64,000 nt of DNA from Acinetobacter lwoffii (GCF_022967985.1 NZ_JALJVC010000010.1:43535-107534), one strand, 5' to 3'; positions 20,383-29,317 are shown, counted from the first letter of the stretch. Notes: generated by a model from the letters alone, not told the origin. A program made the numbers and translations.

Positions 20383-20870
20383 TCGACGCTTTAAATCTTC
20401 TGTAAATAATTAAGTATTTCATATCATAAAAATGATCATTTTATATGCTCTAAAGTCATCCTATCTTTCAATATTCTCTTTCATGGCTCTGTATAAAAGT
20501 TGAACATGATTCTCCATAAAAAGAAAATTCAATCCATCTTTAACTTAACAATTACAAATTTTATAAGCTTTGTTGCAAAGTAAATTGATTTAATTAAATG
20601 CGCTTTAATTGTATTGAAAAGTGACACTGGTAAGGAACAAGATTCAAATAAGCACTTCATTTCTTATGATAATTGTTGTTTGAAATATACATTAAAATTA
20701 TAGAACCAAAAATTTCTTTGTTTAAGGATAAAGCGATATCGAAGGATAAAGCTGGCTGCCAAGAAAAAATATCACCGGCAGAAATAGCATTTGAGCTGTT
20801 CAGTTTCGAGAAGGCCAATCTTTAGTGATCACCAAATAAAAATGCAAAGAAATTTTAGGGAATAAATTTT
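20383..20870. other. 488-bp AT-rich gap
   Basis: No gene was found on either strand. The only structure noticed is an imperfectly spaced pair of AAGGATAAAGC repeats at 20724 and 20742. The right end carries a TAGGGAAT ribosome site for the lipoprotein gene. Confidence 0.5.
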
Positions 20871-21917
20871 ATGAAAAAGCAGATTTCTATCTTTGGACTT
20901 GCTCTTGTTTCGGGTTTAATGAGTGCCTGTGGCGGTGGTGAGGGAAGTAGCTCAGACAGTCCTACTGTCACTACACCTCCAAATGTTCCTAAGGAAAGTA
21001 TTTCCCCTGAGCTTTCAGAGGAGTTTGTCCCGTTTGAAGATCAGGATATTGTAAAGAAAATTCGCGATAAAATTTCCGGAAATACCAGTAATGATACCGA
21101 CTATAATGTTGCTCTAGGTCACATGATTGGAGAAGTATTCGCAGATTATCCTTATGGGCGTACTGCACGTATTATCAAAATTTATAATTTGGGCATCAAT
21201 AGTATTAAATATCCAAATCTGATCTGTTCGGAAGTCAATACCACTGGTTCGGTCAAAACCCTGAAATTAAAAACAGATAAAGATAACTGTATTATTCTGG
21301 ATAAAACTTACCGTAAAGGCTCAAACATTACTCAGACGGTGAATGGTGACACGACGACTTTAAGCTTTAGCAATGTCCGTTATGGTTCAAATGTAGATTT
21401 TAATCTCAAGGACGACTACCTGATTTCTGGCACAATTGTGCATCGTAAAACTAAAAATGAAATGGGTGAATCCGAATCTTATCAAATCGATCAGTTGGAA
21501 TTTCAGCGTATCGCCGAGACCGGTCAGGCAGGTACTTCTGGAATCGCGTTTGATACAAAGAGCAAAGAATATCTGCAGGTGCGTAATTATAATTACAGCT
21601 TGGTCGATGATTATGGCAGTGGCAGTAATGGGATTCGTACCTTAACCAGTCGTGGTACGATTATCGGTCAGCCTGATCTGGCAGATTATCGTTACAGTTT
21701 TGATTTTAATACCACGACACCATTTAAAATGGATGAAACCGTATTAAATAACTATAAGCATTTGCCAAAAGAGGGCGTGCTTAGAATTAAGGACAGCGAT
21801 GATCAGGTAATTGAGGTCAAACAGAACCAGCCTGAATCATTGAAGGCTACTGTTTATTTCAATGGCAGTGAAATTGATGACCTGCTATGGTCTACCATTA
21901 TCGGTGATAAACAATAA
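20871..21917 (+). CDS. Lipoprotein of unknown function
   Basis: A 348-residue protein with a lipoprotein signal peptide whose lipobox is LMSAC, followed by a Gly/Ser-rich tether (CGGGEGSSSDSP). The rest is rich in beta-strand patterns and polar residues, as in many Acinetobacter surface lipoproteins. Two extra cysteines (in LICSEV and DNCII) may pair. No domain is recognised. It is a single gene with a terminator. Confidence 0.75.
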   Translation: MKKQISIFGLALVSGLMSACGGGEGSSSDSPTVTTPPNVPKESISPELSEEFVPFEDQDIVKKIRDKISGNTSNDTDYNVALGHMIGEVFADYPYGRTARIIKIYNLGINSIKYPNLICSEVNTTGSVKTLKLKTDKDNCIILDKTYRKGSNITQTVNGDTTTLSFSNVRYGSNVDFNLKDDYLISGTIVHRKTKNEMGESESYQIDQLEFQRIAETGQAGTSGIAFDTKSKEYLQVRNYNYSLVDDYGSGSNGIRTLTSRGTIIGQPDLADYRYSFDFNTTTPFKMDETVLNNYKHLPKEGVLRIKDSDDQVIEVKQNQPESLKATVYFNGSEIDDLLWSTIIGDKQ

Positions 21918-21927
21918 TTCGAGATGT

Positions 21928-21958
21928 CAAAAAAGCCCTGTATTTCCAGGGCTTTTTT
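21928..21958. terminator. Terminator after the lipoprotein gene
   Basis: The stem AAAAGCCCTG/CAGGGCTTTT with a six-base loop is A-flanked on the left and T-flanked on the right, so it can serve both strands, although the leftward gene beyond it ends only at 22019. Confidence 0.88.
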
Positions 21959-22018
21959 TATTATTGATTGGGGAGAAGTCTTTATTACAAAACTATTTTG
22001 AATAGCCGTGCTAATAAA

Positions 22019-22339
22019 TCAGGTAACTGTAGCATCCAATAACAATTCGGCGGGATAAACCGCTTGCCATGAAGTTTTAAACTGTTTATGCACTTGGTCA
22101 ATTGGGAAAGTACTGAGTTTTGCAATATTTTGCGCTTTTTGAATATTGTCGGCGCGCATATATGCAATCAAATAGTCCTGACCATGAAGTTGCAGATAAA
22201 ACCAGGACTCGACATGAACCTGTTCAGCCTTAAGCGTTTCAATTACTTCGTCTTGACGTGCTTTCAAAGTACGCTGCCAGTCATGAACTTGCTGCATGTG
22301 TAAGGGCTTAAGTTGAATGAGAACTGCGCCGACATCCAT
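22019..22339 (-). CDS. DUF6176 family protein
   Basis: A 106-residue soluble protein. The pattern VLIQLKPLHMQQVHDWQRTL...RQDEVIETLKAEQVHVESWF...DYLIAYMRADNIQKA matches the ferredoxin-like DUF6176 family, of unknown role. A longer frame reaches 22432, but that would run through the terminator of the upstream gene; the ATG at 22339 matches the family start and lies after that terminator. Confidence 0.75.
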   Translation of the reverse strand: MDVGAVLIQLKPLHMQQVHDWQRTLKARQDEVIETLKAEQVHVESWFYLQLHGQDYLIAYMRADNIQKAQNIAKLSTFPIDQVHKQFKTSWQAVYPAELLLDATVT

Positions 22340-22386
22340 AATTTTAATTTTCTTTTGAGTATCATCATTATATAAATGATTTATAT

Positions 22387-22414
22387 GAAAAAAGCGACCT
22401 GAGCCGGTCGCTTT
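22387..22414 (-). terminator. Terminator after the DUF815 gene
   Basis: The stem AAAGCGACC/GGTCGCTTT with a six-base loop ends in T residues when read on the minus strand. Confidence 0.8.
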
Positions 22415-22421
22415 TAAGTTG

Positions 22422-23294
22422 TTAAGAGGCATTTAGTTGGGTTGAACCAATCCAGTGCTTGGAAAACTGATAGGCAGCACGTCCTGAACGTTGACCGCGT
22501 GCCTGACACCAGCGTAGGGCTTCAGCACGGGTTTCTGGCGTGAGTTCCATGCCTGCCTTTTTGAGGTAATGTTCGACAATTTCCAAATACAGGTTCTGAT
22601 CCATTGGATAGAAAGACAGCCATAAACCAAAGCGGTCAGACAGTGAAATTTTTTCTTCAATCGCTTCCTGAGGATGTAATTCAGTATATTGCGGCACATC
22701 AACTCGGGTAACGGGCGTATTTTCATGCATGAATTCGGGTAATAAATGACGACGGTTACTGGTCGCATAAATCACAAAATTGCTGGAACCGGACTGTAAA
22801 GAACCATCCAGAACACTCTTTAAACTGCGATAATTTTCATCTTCGGCATTAAAGGCCAGATCATCACAGTAGACAATGAACTTCTCTGGACGCTCTGCAA
22901 TGAGTTGCTGAATTTGAGGCAGATCGGATAAATCATCCCGTTCGATTTCAATTAATCGTAACCCTTGATCTGCATACTCGGTGAGTAGGGCACGAACAAT
23001 GGAGGATTTACCCGTACCGCGTGAACCGGTCAGTAAGACATCATTGGCAGGTAAGCCGTTTAAAAACTGCAACGTGTTCTGGATGACTTTTTCTTTTTGT
23101 CGCTCAATCCCTTTTAAATCGGCCAGTTCCATCTGTCTAAGCTGATGAATAGGTTTGAGTTCACCATGTTGCCATTTATAGGCATGAGCAGAAAAATCAG
23201 GAATTTGTTTTAGTTCGGGCAGACTTTGCTGAAGTTGCTGCAGAACAGTCGAAAGGGCATTTAAAATATGGTCAGGTAACTCAATTTTCGCCAT
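22422..23294 (-). CDS. DUF815 family AAA+ ATPase
   Basis: A 290-residue ATPase. Walker A is VLLTGSRGTGKSS and Walker B-like FIVYCDDLAF follows, with the sensor-1 type NFVIYATSNRRHLLPE. These are the standard DUF815 signatures. The biological role of the family is not established. The gene is leftward and ends in a hairpin; it is divergent from the patatin gene. Confidence 0.88.
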   Translation of the reverse strand: MAKIELPDHILNALSTVLQQLQQSLPELKQIPDFSAHAYKWQHGELKPIHQLRQMELADLKGIERQKEKVIQNTLQFLNGLPANDVLLTGSRGTGKSSIVRALLTEYADQGLRLIEIERDDLSDLPQIQQLIAERPEKFIVYCDDLAFNAEDENYRSLKSVLDGSLQSGSSNFVIYATSNRRHLLPEFMHENTPVTRVDVPQYTELHPQEAIEEKISLSDRFGLWLSFYPMDQNLYLEIVEHYLKKAGMELTPETRAEALRWCQARGQRSGRAAYQFSKHWIGSTQLNAS

Positions 23295-23482
23295 GATTTA
23301 ACATTACAGATTTAAAATTATGGCTAAGATAGTACCATTGCAAAATTCACAGTCAAAGCCAGAAAAGTATGATAATTTGCTTAAAGTAGAGAATTTTCGT
23401 TATTGTAGAGGATAGAAAATTTGTACACATTTTCTGGCTCTGGGTACGAGCTGTATCAAGAATAAATATAGGGAAAAGGCAG

Positions 23483-24994
23483 ATGCTGTTTAAAGATTTT
23501 ACTCAGGATATTAATCCACATCAGGCCTATCGTATTAAAAAGCTCAAGCAGCAGCTGCAACAGGCTGAGTCCTATGAGGAATGGAAATATATTGCCCTGA
23601 AAATAGATGAAGAATCAGGTGCACAGGAATGGAAATTTGATAACAGTTCACCCTACTTTGATGCAGAAGTGATCGCACATCGTCTGGGTAAATTACGACG
23701 CTATCGACAACAAAAGCGCACCCGTGACCTGATGTATATTTTGCGCGAAGGCCTGAGCTACGATATTGCCAACATTGCCCATCCTCTACTGTTTACCGAA
23801 GCCTATGTGGGCACTAAAAGAATTATTGAAGATTATGTCGAAGAAGTCAGCCAAGGCTTAGCCTATATTGCTTCAATAGACTGTACCTGTCTCAGTATGG
23901 AAGAAAAAATCGAATATTTTCAGCATTGTCAGCGCGCCTATGGCCAGCCAGCCCTGATGTTTTCCGGTGGTTCGACGCTGGGTCTGTTTCATACTGGTGT
24001 ATGCAAAGCCTTAATGGAGCAGGACTTGTTGCCGAAGGTAATGTCCGGTTCAAGTGCGGGTGCCATCATGACCGCCATGTTAGGTGTATCCAAACCTTCG
24101 CAATATATTGATATTTTGAAAGGCCATAATTTCTTTCATGAGGCTTTTCATTTCCGCACCATGAGTGAATTGATGAAAGGTAATGGTGGTCTGGCGGATG
24201 TAAAATATCTAAAAAAATTTCTGGTCGAAAATCTGGGTGATCTGACCTTCGAAGAAGCACTCAAAACCTCAGGTCTGCATATCAATATTGCGGTTGCACC
24301 TTATGATGCTGGACAGGATGCACGCATTTTAAATGCCTATACTTCTCCGGATTTGCTGGTCTGGAGTGCGGTACTGGCGTCTTGTGCGGTGCCGGTTCTG
24401 TTTCCACCGGTTCGTTTGACCAGTAAGCGCTATGATGATCAATATACGCCTTATATGGGTTCAACCCGCTGGGTGGATGGCAGCGTGCGCAGTGATTTTC
24501 CGCAGGAGAAAATGGCACGCCTGTATAATATCAATTATACCATTGCCAGTCAGACCAACCCGCATATCGTGCCATTCATGCAGGATGATATTTCACGTTT
24601 CCGTAAAGGTACTTTGAGCTGGCCACAACGAATTGTTCGCCGTCAGGGCGCGGTGATTACCAAAGGAATGATGGATTTCGCCCGGGAACATGCCGGTAGC
24701 TTGCCTCCTGTACGCCGTCTACTGGATCATGGCTATGGTGTAGTTGACCAGCGTTATTATGGTGATGTGAATATTGTCGGTAAATATAGCCTACGCCACT
24801 ATAGCTATATGTTGCAAAATCCGCGGCCGTATCTGTTTAAAATTTTACAGCGTGAAGGGGAGCGGGCTACTTGGCCAAAAATCTCCCTCATTGAGACTCA
24901 GGAACGGGTCGGGAAAACTATTCAGCATTGTCTGGAGCTGCTAAATTATCAGCATACACTTAATCCAATACCTGAATACATTGCCACGACTTAA
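23483..24994 (+). CDS. Patatin-like phospholipase with DUF3336 domain
   Basis: A 503-residue serine acylhydrolase. The N-terminal DUF3336 region covers about residues 1-145, as in fungal and bacterial triacylglycerol lipases. The patatin domain has the oxyanion loop SGGSTLGLFH, the nucleophile elbow GSSAG at about 188-192, and the dyad Asp in VDGSVRSD near 332. A clear AGGGAAAAGGC ribosome site precedes the ATG. It probably hydrolyses glycerolipids. Its last 14 bases overlap the kinase-like gene. Confidence 0.9.
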   Translation: MLFKDFTQDINPHQAYRIKKLKQQLQQAESYEEWKYIALKIDEESGAQEWKFDNSSPYFDAEVIAHRLGKLRRYRQQKRTRDLMYILREGLSYDIANIAHPLLFTEAYVGTKRIIEDYVEEVSQGLAYIASIDCTCLSMEEKIEYFQHCQRAYGQPALMFSGGSTLGLFHTGVCKALMEQDLLPKVMSGSSAGAIMTAMLGVSKPSQYIDILKGHNFFHEAFHFRTMSELMKGNGGLADVKYLKKFLVENLGDLTFEEALKTSGLHINIAVAPYDAGQDARILNAYTSPDLLVWSAVLASCAVPVLFPPVRLTSKRYDDQYTPYMGSTRWVDGSVRSDFPQEKMARLYNINYTIASQTNPHIVPFMQDDISRFRKGTLSWPQRIVRRQGAVITKGMMDFAREHAGSLPPVRRLLDHGYGVVDQRYYGDVNIVGKYSLRHYSYMLQNPRPYLFKILQREGERATWPKISLIETQERVGKTIQHCLELLNYQHTLNPIPEYIATT

Positions 24995-25802
24995 TTTAGA
25001 TCATCTCGATATTTCTGATTTTGAACTACGAACCAAAGCCCGTAGTCTGGGTTTTGGTCGGCGTCTTTATTATGCCAAGGGAAATGCGCTCTGGCTAAAA
25101 ACCCAGATATCGCATAGATCTGATAGTTTAATATCATCTCCACATGCTGAACTAGGCTGGCAATATGAGCTGGATTTTTATCAGGCTTATGCCAGATCAA
25201 GGGATCTGAATTTTTTCCTTCCGCATCGAATTATTCAACAACCTTTCACGATTAATCACGAAAACTTTGAACAGGCCTTGATTCTGGTCGATGCGCCGGC
25301 GCATTTTCAGGTCATGCCGCATCAGCAATCTATCACGCAAATTTGGCAACATTTGCTGCAAGCTGTGGAGCCTTTAATCTGTCTGCAAGAATTGGGTTAT
25401 TTGCATGCCGATTTAAAGCAGGAGCATTTTGTAAATAATCAGGGCAGGGTCTGCCTGCTTGATTTTGAGCATGTTCAAACACTCCATCAGAATGGCCTGC
25501 ATGAACTGAATGCGACACCGCGTTATATGGCACCTGAACTGTTTCAAGGCCAAGCTAAAAGCTTACAAAGTGAAGTTTATGCTTTGGGTGTTATTTTTTA
25601 TGAGTGGTTGAGTGGTCAGCGTTTACAGGCGACAGATTATCTGGATTGGGCCTTTTTGCATTGTCAGCGTCTGAAAGTTAAGTTACCGCAGCACTTACAG
25701 GCTTTTCAAGACTTATTAGAAGAAATGTTAAGTAAGCAGAAGCAGCATAGATTGGCCGATTTTCAAGCGGTTAAAGACTACTTAATGACTGAAATTGAAT
25801 GA
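24981..25802 (+). CDS. Kinase-fold protein with altered catalytic motifs
   Basis: A 273-residue protein starting at TTG inside the end of the lipase gene. The protein-kinase outline is visible: the catalytic loop reads HADLKQEHF (usual HRDLKxxN), the metal loop reads LLDFEHV (usual DFG), and TPRYMAPELF with SEVYALGVIFYEWLSG matches the APE motif and F-helix. The Asn that binds metal is His, and DFG is DFE. Activity may be altered, or it may act on lipid or sugar as in other kinase-fold families. Overlap with the lipase suggests coupled expression. Confidence 0.72.
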   Translation: MPRLNLDHLDISDFELRTKARSLGFGRRLYYAKGNALWLKTQISHRSDSLISSPHAELGWQYELDFYQAYARSRDLNFFLPHRIIQQPFTINHENFEQALILVDAPAHFQVMPHQQSITQIWQHLLQAVEPLICLQELGYLHADLKQEHFVNNQGRVCLLDFEHVQTLHQNGLHELNATPRYMAPELFQGQAKSLQSEVYALGVIFYEWLSGQRLQATDYLDWAFLHCQRLKVKLPQHLQAFQDLLEEMLSKQKQHRLADFQAVKDYLMTEIE

Positions 25803-25817
25803 GAAAAATACAATAAA

Positions 25818-25857
25818 ACTCGGATTGTTTCTTATTTAATCAAACGAGTGTTTTTTT
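25818..25857 (+). terminator. Probable terminator after the kinase-like gene
   Basis: ACTCG pairs with CGAGT and GATT with AATC inside, followed by seven T residues. The loop is long, so the call is moderate. Confidence 0.55.
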
Positions 25858-25869
25858 ATGATAAACGGC

Positions 25870-25896
25870 TTGTCAGCTGGAAATGATCTCTATAAT
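25870..25896 (+). promoter_or_regulatory. Promoter of the first Leu-Trp-Leu tRNA cluster
   Basis: TTGTCA and TATAAT are 15 bp apart, and the same TTGTSA-N15-TATAAT-ATACACAGCC layout occurs before tRNA-Leu(CAG) and before the second cluster. Confidence 0.75.
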
Positions 25897-25909
25897 ATAC
25901 ACAGCCATT

Positions 25910-25994
25910 GGGGACGTGGCGAAATTGGTAGACGCACTGGATTTAGGTTCCAGCGCCGCGAGGTGTGAGAGTTCGAGTCTCTCCGTCCCCACCA
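25910..25994 (+). tRNA. tRNA-Leu(UAG)
   Basis: An 85-base tRNA with acceptor stem GGGGACG/CGTCCCC, anticodon loop TTTAGGT (anticodon UAG), a long class II variable arm and encoded CCA. Confidence 0.95.
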
Positions 25995-26029
25995 ATCGAT
26001 ATTTGGGTAACTGGATATTGGGTGGAAGT

Positions 26030-26103
26030 AGAGGATTGGTGTAATGGTAGCATGACGGTCTCCAAAACCGTTCGTCAAGGTTCGAATCCTTGATCCTCTG
26101 CCA
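26030..26103 (+). tRNA. tRNA-Trp(CCA)
   Basis: A 74-base tRNA: acceptor AGAGGAT/ATCCTCT, anticodon stem ACGGT/ACCGT around loop CTCCAAA (anticodon CCA), T arm CAAGG/CCTTG, discriminator G73 as expected for tRNA-Trp, encoded CCA. The D stem is short (GTG/CAT, with a G-U pair). Confidence 0.88.
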
Positions 26104-26142
26104 AAGTTTGAAAGAAATCCAACGCTAAGTTGGTACCCTGAT

Positions 26143-26227
26143 GGGGACGTGGCGAAATTGGTAGACGCACTGGATTTAGGTTCCAGCGCCGCGAGGTGTG
26201 AGAGTTCGAGTCTCTCCGTCCCCACCA
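26143..26227 (+). tRNA. tRNA-Leu(UAG), second copy
   Basis: Identical in sequence to the tRNA at 25910, 85 bases with encoded CCA and anticodon UAG. Confidence 0.95.
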
Positions 26228-26236
26228 TCATATTAA

Positions 26237-26262
26237 AGCAAGGCAAATGCCTTGCTTTTTTA
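26237..26262 (+). terminator. Terminator of the first tRNA cluster
   Basis: The stem AAGCAAGGC/GCCTTGCTT with an AAAT loop ends in a T-run. Confidence 0.85.
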
Positions 26263-26565
26263 TTGCCTGAAATTTGAGGGCGGTTTTTTTAGTATCAGAT
26301 TTTTGCTGTCAAGATTGATGAACATCAATGCGTTCTGGGCTTAAATTATCTAGCGAATGATTGCAAGGGCAGGGCTTTAGTAAATTTCATTGTATTGCTG
26401 CAATAATTCATGCGATCTGTATATTCAATAATTTAAATGTTATATGGATCAGTCCCATGGTGTCTAACAATTTTATATATTGGTCTAAATAGAGCAGTAT
26501 TTGCTTAATAGGGAATTAACTGATTAATTTTTGATATAAAAGTATTTAGCTTTTTATAGAACTAC
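26263..26565. other. AT-rich gap between tRNA operons
   Basis: No gene or repeat was seen in this stretch on either strand; it leads to the promoter of tRNA-Leu(CAG). Confidence 0.5.
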
Positions 26566-26592
26566 TTGTGAATCAGGTCTGATCGCTATAAT
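26566..26592 (+). promoter_or_regulatory. Promoter of tRNA-Leu(CAG)
   Basis: TTGTGA and TATAAT with a 15-bp spacer, followed by the ATACACAGCC also present before the two tRNA clusters. Confidence 0.72.
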
Positions 26593-26604
26593 ATACACAG
26601 CCAT

Positions 26605-26690
26605 GGGGATATGGCGGAATTGGTAGACGCACTGTGTTCAGGTCGCAGCGCCTTCTGGGCGTGAGAGTTCGAGTCTCTCTATCCCCACCA
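26605..26690 (+). tRNA. tRNA-Leu(CAG), prophage integration site
   Basis: An 86-base class II tRNA with acceptor GGGGATA/TATCCCC, anticodon loop TTCAGGT (anticodon CAG) and encoded CCA. Its last 16 bases belong to the attL core, so the 3' end is restored by phage DNA and the tRNA stays intact. Its native terminator now lies beyond attR at 61299. Confidence 0.95.
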
Positions 26691-26691
26691 T
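26675..26691 (+). other. attL core
   Basis: CTCTCTATCCCCACCAT overlaps the 3' end of tRNA-Leu(CAG) and recurs exactly at 61275-61291; flanking bases differ on both sides. Confidence 0.92.
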
Positions 26692-26722
26692 ACATCATAT
26701 AAAATCAATAACTTATAATTCT

Positions 26723-26741
26723 TTGGTGCAGTTTTGGTGCA
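26723..26741 (+). repeat. Paired TTGGTGCA repeats, probable integrase arm sites (left)
   Basis: TTGGTGCA occurs twice, 11 bp apart, close to attL. The same pair with 11-bp spacing is found beside the integrase gene at 61130. Tyrosine integrases use such direct arm repeats; binding is inferred. Confidence 0.55.
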
Positions 26742-26751
26742 ACCCTCAGTT

Positions 26752-27063
26752 TTAAGAGTTGCTTCTCGGTCTTCCAGTTTTTCTAGATTTAGCCATTTTT
26801 TCAATATCTGATCGATTCCATCGAGAGCGCTGTCCATCCTTCGACACACGTTTTGGCATTTTACCATCACGATCAAGCTTTCTGATATATTCCGCTGAAT
26901 AACCCAAAACTTTTGCTGCTTCAGCAGTATTTAGTGTCAAAGGCTTCTTGTCTACAATTTCTTCCAGGCGCTCGACTTTCTCAACCAGATATTGATTCTG
27001 AGATTTAAGCTCCTCGAACATTGCAAAAATCTCAGGCATCCATCGGCTTGAGCCAATTTCCAT
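26752..27063 (-). CDS. Helix-turn-helix protein, candidate excisionase
   Basis: A 103-residue protein: an N-terminal coiled-coil-like segment (FEELKSQNQYLVEKVERLEEIV) and a C-terminal MerR/HTH_17-type DNA-binding domain (LNTAEAAKVLGYSAEYIRKLDRDGKMPKRV) with a basic tail. Its place at the end of the leftward early operon beside attL fits an excisionase. A longer frame exists, but the ATG at 27063 has the near-perfect AAAGGAGGTG ribosome site and overlaps the upstream stop (TAATG). Confidence 0.7.
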   Translation of the reverse strand: MEIGSSRWMPEIFAMFEELKSQNQYLVEKVERLEEIVDKKPLTLNTAEAAKVLGYSAEYIRKLDRDGKMPKRVSKDGQRSRWNRSDIEKMAKSRKTGRPRSNS

Positions 27064-27185
27064 TATGACACCTCCTTTAAATATTCTGCTTTTGCCGCTG
27101 CCCAATTCTTTGCATCGTATGGGTTTAAACCTTGTTCTTTGCACCAGTTGGTGCACCAGAGAAATTGAGCCTCATCAAAGTTCAT
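27063..27185 (-). CDS. Small phage protein, 40 residues
   Basis: A short frame opening MNFDEAQFLWCTNWCKEQG with the ribosome site AAAGGAG 6-7 bases upstream. It has two Cys near Trp (WCTNWC) and its stop overlaps the start of the helix-turn-helix gene by one base, which supports real translation. Function unknown. Confidence 0.65.
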   Translation of the reverse strand: MNFDEAQFLWCTNWCKEQGLNPYDAKNWAAAKAEYLKEVS

Positions 27186-27209
27186 TGGCTGGCTCCTTTG
27201 GATCTCCAC

Positions 27210-27560
27210 CTAGCACAGACCAATGCGTAATTTTTTCTGAATCAATGCTTCACCACTAATTGGACATGAAAATCCAAAACCACACTCCCAGTCGGCTGCT
27301 ATTTGCTCACCATCAATAAAGATTTGATAACGACCATCTATACGTGGCGACTTCATCTCATACTCAGTCCATTCCGGCACCGTTTTAACTTTGGCTGCTT
27401 GCCATAATTTCCACCCGAAATTAATCTGGTTTACAAACCAATCAGCAAGATATTTAGACTCAAAACAACCAGTTTTACCGTTAAAAACTAAGTTATTGGA
27501 TTCATCCTGTGTCAGCTGACATGCACTTAAAAAAACATCTATTTCTTCCAGAATATCCAT
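27210..27560 (-). CDS. Phage protein of unknown function
   Basis: A 116-residue acidic protein with FESKYLADWFVNQINFGWKLWQAAK, a pattern common to early-region proteins of Acinetobacter phages. The ATG at 27560 overlaps the upstream stop as TGATG; a GTG one codon earlier is possible. No functional domain recognised. Confidence 0.7.
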   Translation of the reverse strand: MDILEEIDVFLSACQLTQDESNNLVFNGKTGCFESKYLADWFVNQINFGWKLWQAAKVKTVPEWTEYEMKSPRIDGRYQIFIDGEQIAADWECGFGFSCPISGEALIQKKLRIGLC

Positions 27561-27784
27561 CACTCCAAATCCTCTAAAAATTCTTTTCCGCGTTCCAAGT
27601 ACTGACCCAAGAACGTTTTAAATACCGGCTGACAAGGTTTATTCATTTGCAGTCCGATGATCTCAATCTGTTTGTGCTTAGGCTTCCAGGCTGTCATGTG
27701 GTCGCCAAGATTCACGCCACGGTATCCGTTTCTCACCAGCCAGTTTCTAAACGGAGTCAATAAATTAAATGGGATAACTTTCAT
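27560..27784 (-). CDS. Small phage protein, 74 residues
   Basis: A basic protein (MKVIPFNLLTPFRNWLVRNGYRG) of unknown function, in the leftward operon. An AGGAAT element precedes the ATG at 27784, and its stop overlaps the next start. Confidence 0.68.
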   Translation of the reverse strand: MKVIPFNLLTPFRNWLVRNGYRGVNLGDHMTAWKPKHKQIEIIGLQMNKPCQPVFKTFLGQYLERGKEFLEDLE

Positions 27785-27829
27785 AATTTATTCCTGTAGA
27801 CCACTCCCGAAGGAGTGGCCAGATCCGTA

Positions 27830-29317
27830 TTAGTTGCTTTGGAACATATCGAACTGATCTTCGATCAATTTCTTTTTCTGCGCGTAGGCTTGCAGTAATT
27901 CCTGTTGATGCTCATCGGTCAAGTTTGGTTTAGCTGCATTCATTTGCTGTGCAACTTGTCGAATGTCTTCACCGTTCTTGGCATCAGATATCAGGAGGGT
28001 AAGACCGTTTTTAACTGATCCACTTTTAATTGGATCTACAGCTGGCGCTTGTGATGTTTCAAACTTGGCGCGTACCTGTTCGATATTGGCTTGCAGGTTC
28101 TGGAAGTCTGCTTGGGTCAAAGCACTGTCATTCTCGATCTGTTCTTCGATATCCAGAATATCGCCCAGTGATTTAGCTGTGTTTAGAGCTTTGGCATATT
28201 CCTTTTTCATTTCCGCAGAGCTTGGCTGTTTCTTTTGCTCAACCAGTGCTTCAGCTTCTTGTTGTAGACGTTTGAGTTCATCAACACTTAATTCACCATC
28301 AACTGCCGCATTTGATGTTTGGTTTCGGGCATTTTCAGGTTGTTCGACTGGTGCTGCTTCCACAGCCTTAGGCTGACGTTTAGCTTTTGGCTTTTCTTCC
28401 ACAGCTGGTTGTTCAATAGTGTTTGCGGGTTGGAACTTATTAGCCTGGGCTTGTACCAGCTTCATCAATTCCTTACGTGGTTCATCATCTGCAATATCAA
28501 ATACCTGTTCTTCCAAAGCATTTAATTCAGCAGGGGATTTCACTGCAAGGATTGCACGCTTTAGCTGATTGATATCTGCCTTGGTCACAACCTCCTGATC
28601 CGGTGTAACGTCAACAATACGGTCTTGTTCTTCTTCTGCAGAACGTAAGCCCATCAATAATTCAGGTGCATACACACGGCCAAAGAATGAAGCAGCACGA
28701 TAGCGAAGCATTTGCTCAGGCATCGTTTGCCACTTACTGCCGTTTTTACCGTACCAACCTTCTTTCACAGCCATTTCAATACTAATTTTTGAAGATTCCA
28801 GACGTTCACCAGTTTCGCGTTCAACTACCCAAGCCACACAAGTCAGATTCTGGATTTTGATCTTCTTGGTTACGTTCTGTTTTCGACCATTTGACCAAGC
28901 TGTTTCCTGATATTCGACTTCCTTTTCGCCTAGATTTTGCATTTCAAAACGTAGGGATGAGAAGCGACCACAGCTATTGATTGATGCCATGATGAATTGT
29001 GAAGACCAAGACGGACGACCTTCAATCAGGTAAAGGTTCTGCATGATCATTAACGGATCTGCACCCATACGATTTGCCATGTTAAGTGCAATCACACAGT
29101 TCGACAGGCCGTTCGGATTTTCTTCATCACGGTACTGCCAGTTGCCGTTTTGATCTTTACCGGCTTTGACCTTAATCACTGCGCGGTACTGTTCTGGTAC
29201 CAGGGTAGAGCTAGCCAGCATTTTCGCCACACGTTGAGATAGTTCAAACGCTTCAAGGTTTAACAGGCCAACAGAATTCATTTGTGGAGCAGCAGATACT
29301 TGAGTTTGAGTATTCAT
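27830..29317 (-). CDS. RecT-like single-strand annealing protein with long C-terminal extension
   Basis: A 495-residue protein. The N-terminal half (to about 245) has segments expected of phage RecT-like annealing proteins: IALNMANRMGADPLMIMQNLYLIEGRPSWSSQF, and KWQTMPEQMLRYRAASFFGRVYAPELLMG, the region that follows the core fold. The C-terminal half (about 245-495) is rich in Ala, Glu and Lys and looks helical. It lies 23 bp after a RecE-like nuclease gene, the partner with which RecT proteins drive single-strand annealing recombination. The annealing role is inferred from pattern and context. Confidence 0.72.
   Translation of the reverse strand: MNTQTQVSAAPQMNSVGLLNLEAFELSQRVAKMLASSTLVPEQYRAVIKVKAGKDQNGNWQYRDEENPNGLSNCVIALNMANRMGADPLMIMQNLYLIEGRPSWSSQFIMASINSCGRFSSLRFEMQNLGEKEVEYQETAWSNGRKQNVTKKIKIQNLTCVAWVVERETGERLESSKISIEMAVKEGWYGKNGSKWQTMPEQMLRYRAASFFGRVYAPELLMGLRSAEEEQDRIVDVTPDQEVVTKADINQLKRAILAVKSPAELNALEEQVFDIADDEPRKELMKLVQAQANKFQPANTIEQPAVEEKPKAKRQPKAVEAAPVEQPENARNQTSNAAVDGELSVDELKRLQQEAEALVEQKKQPSSAEMKKEYAKALNTAKSLGDILDIEEQIENDSALTQADFQNLQANIEQVRAKFETSQAPAVDPIKSGSVKNGLTLLISDAKNGEDIRQVAQQMNAAKPNLTDEHQQELLQAYAQKKKLIEDQFDMFQSN

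Larger units (their letters stand above)
25886..26268. repeat. First copy of a 383-bp tRNA-cluster repeat
   Basis: This block (Leu-Trp-Leu tRNAs plus terminator) recurs at 61638-62020 without gaps. I see two differences: G26039 versus A61791 inside the tRNA-Trp, and G26114 versus A61866 in a spacer. Confidence 0.9.

Noticed and set aside
25890..26246. Minus-strand open frame of 118 codons across the first tRNA cluster
   Set aside because: It runs through three tRNA genes, and an almost identical frame over the second cluster (61642-61998) exists only because the tRNA block is duplicated.
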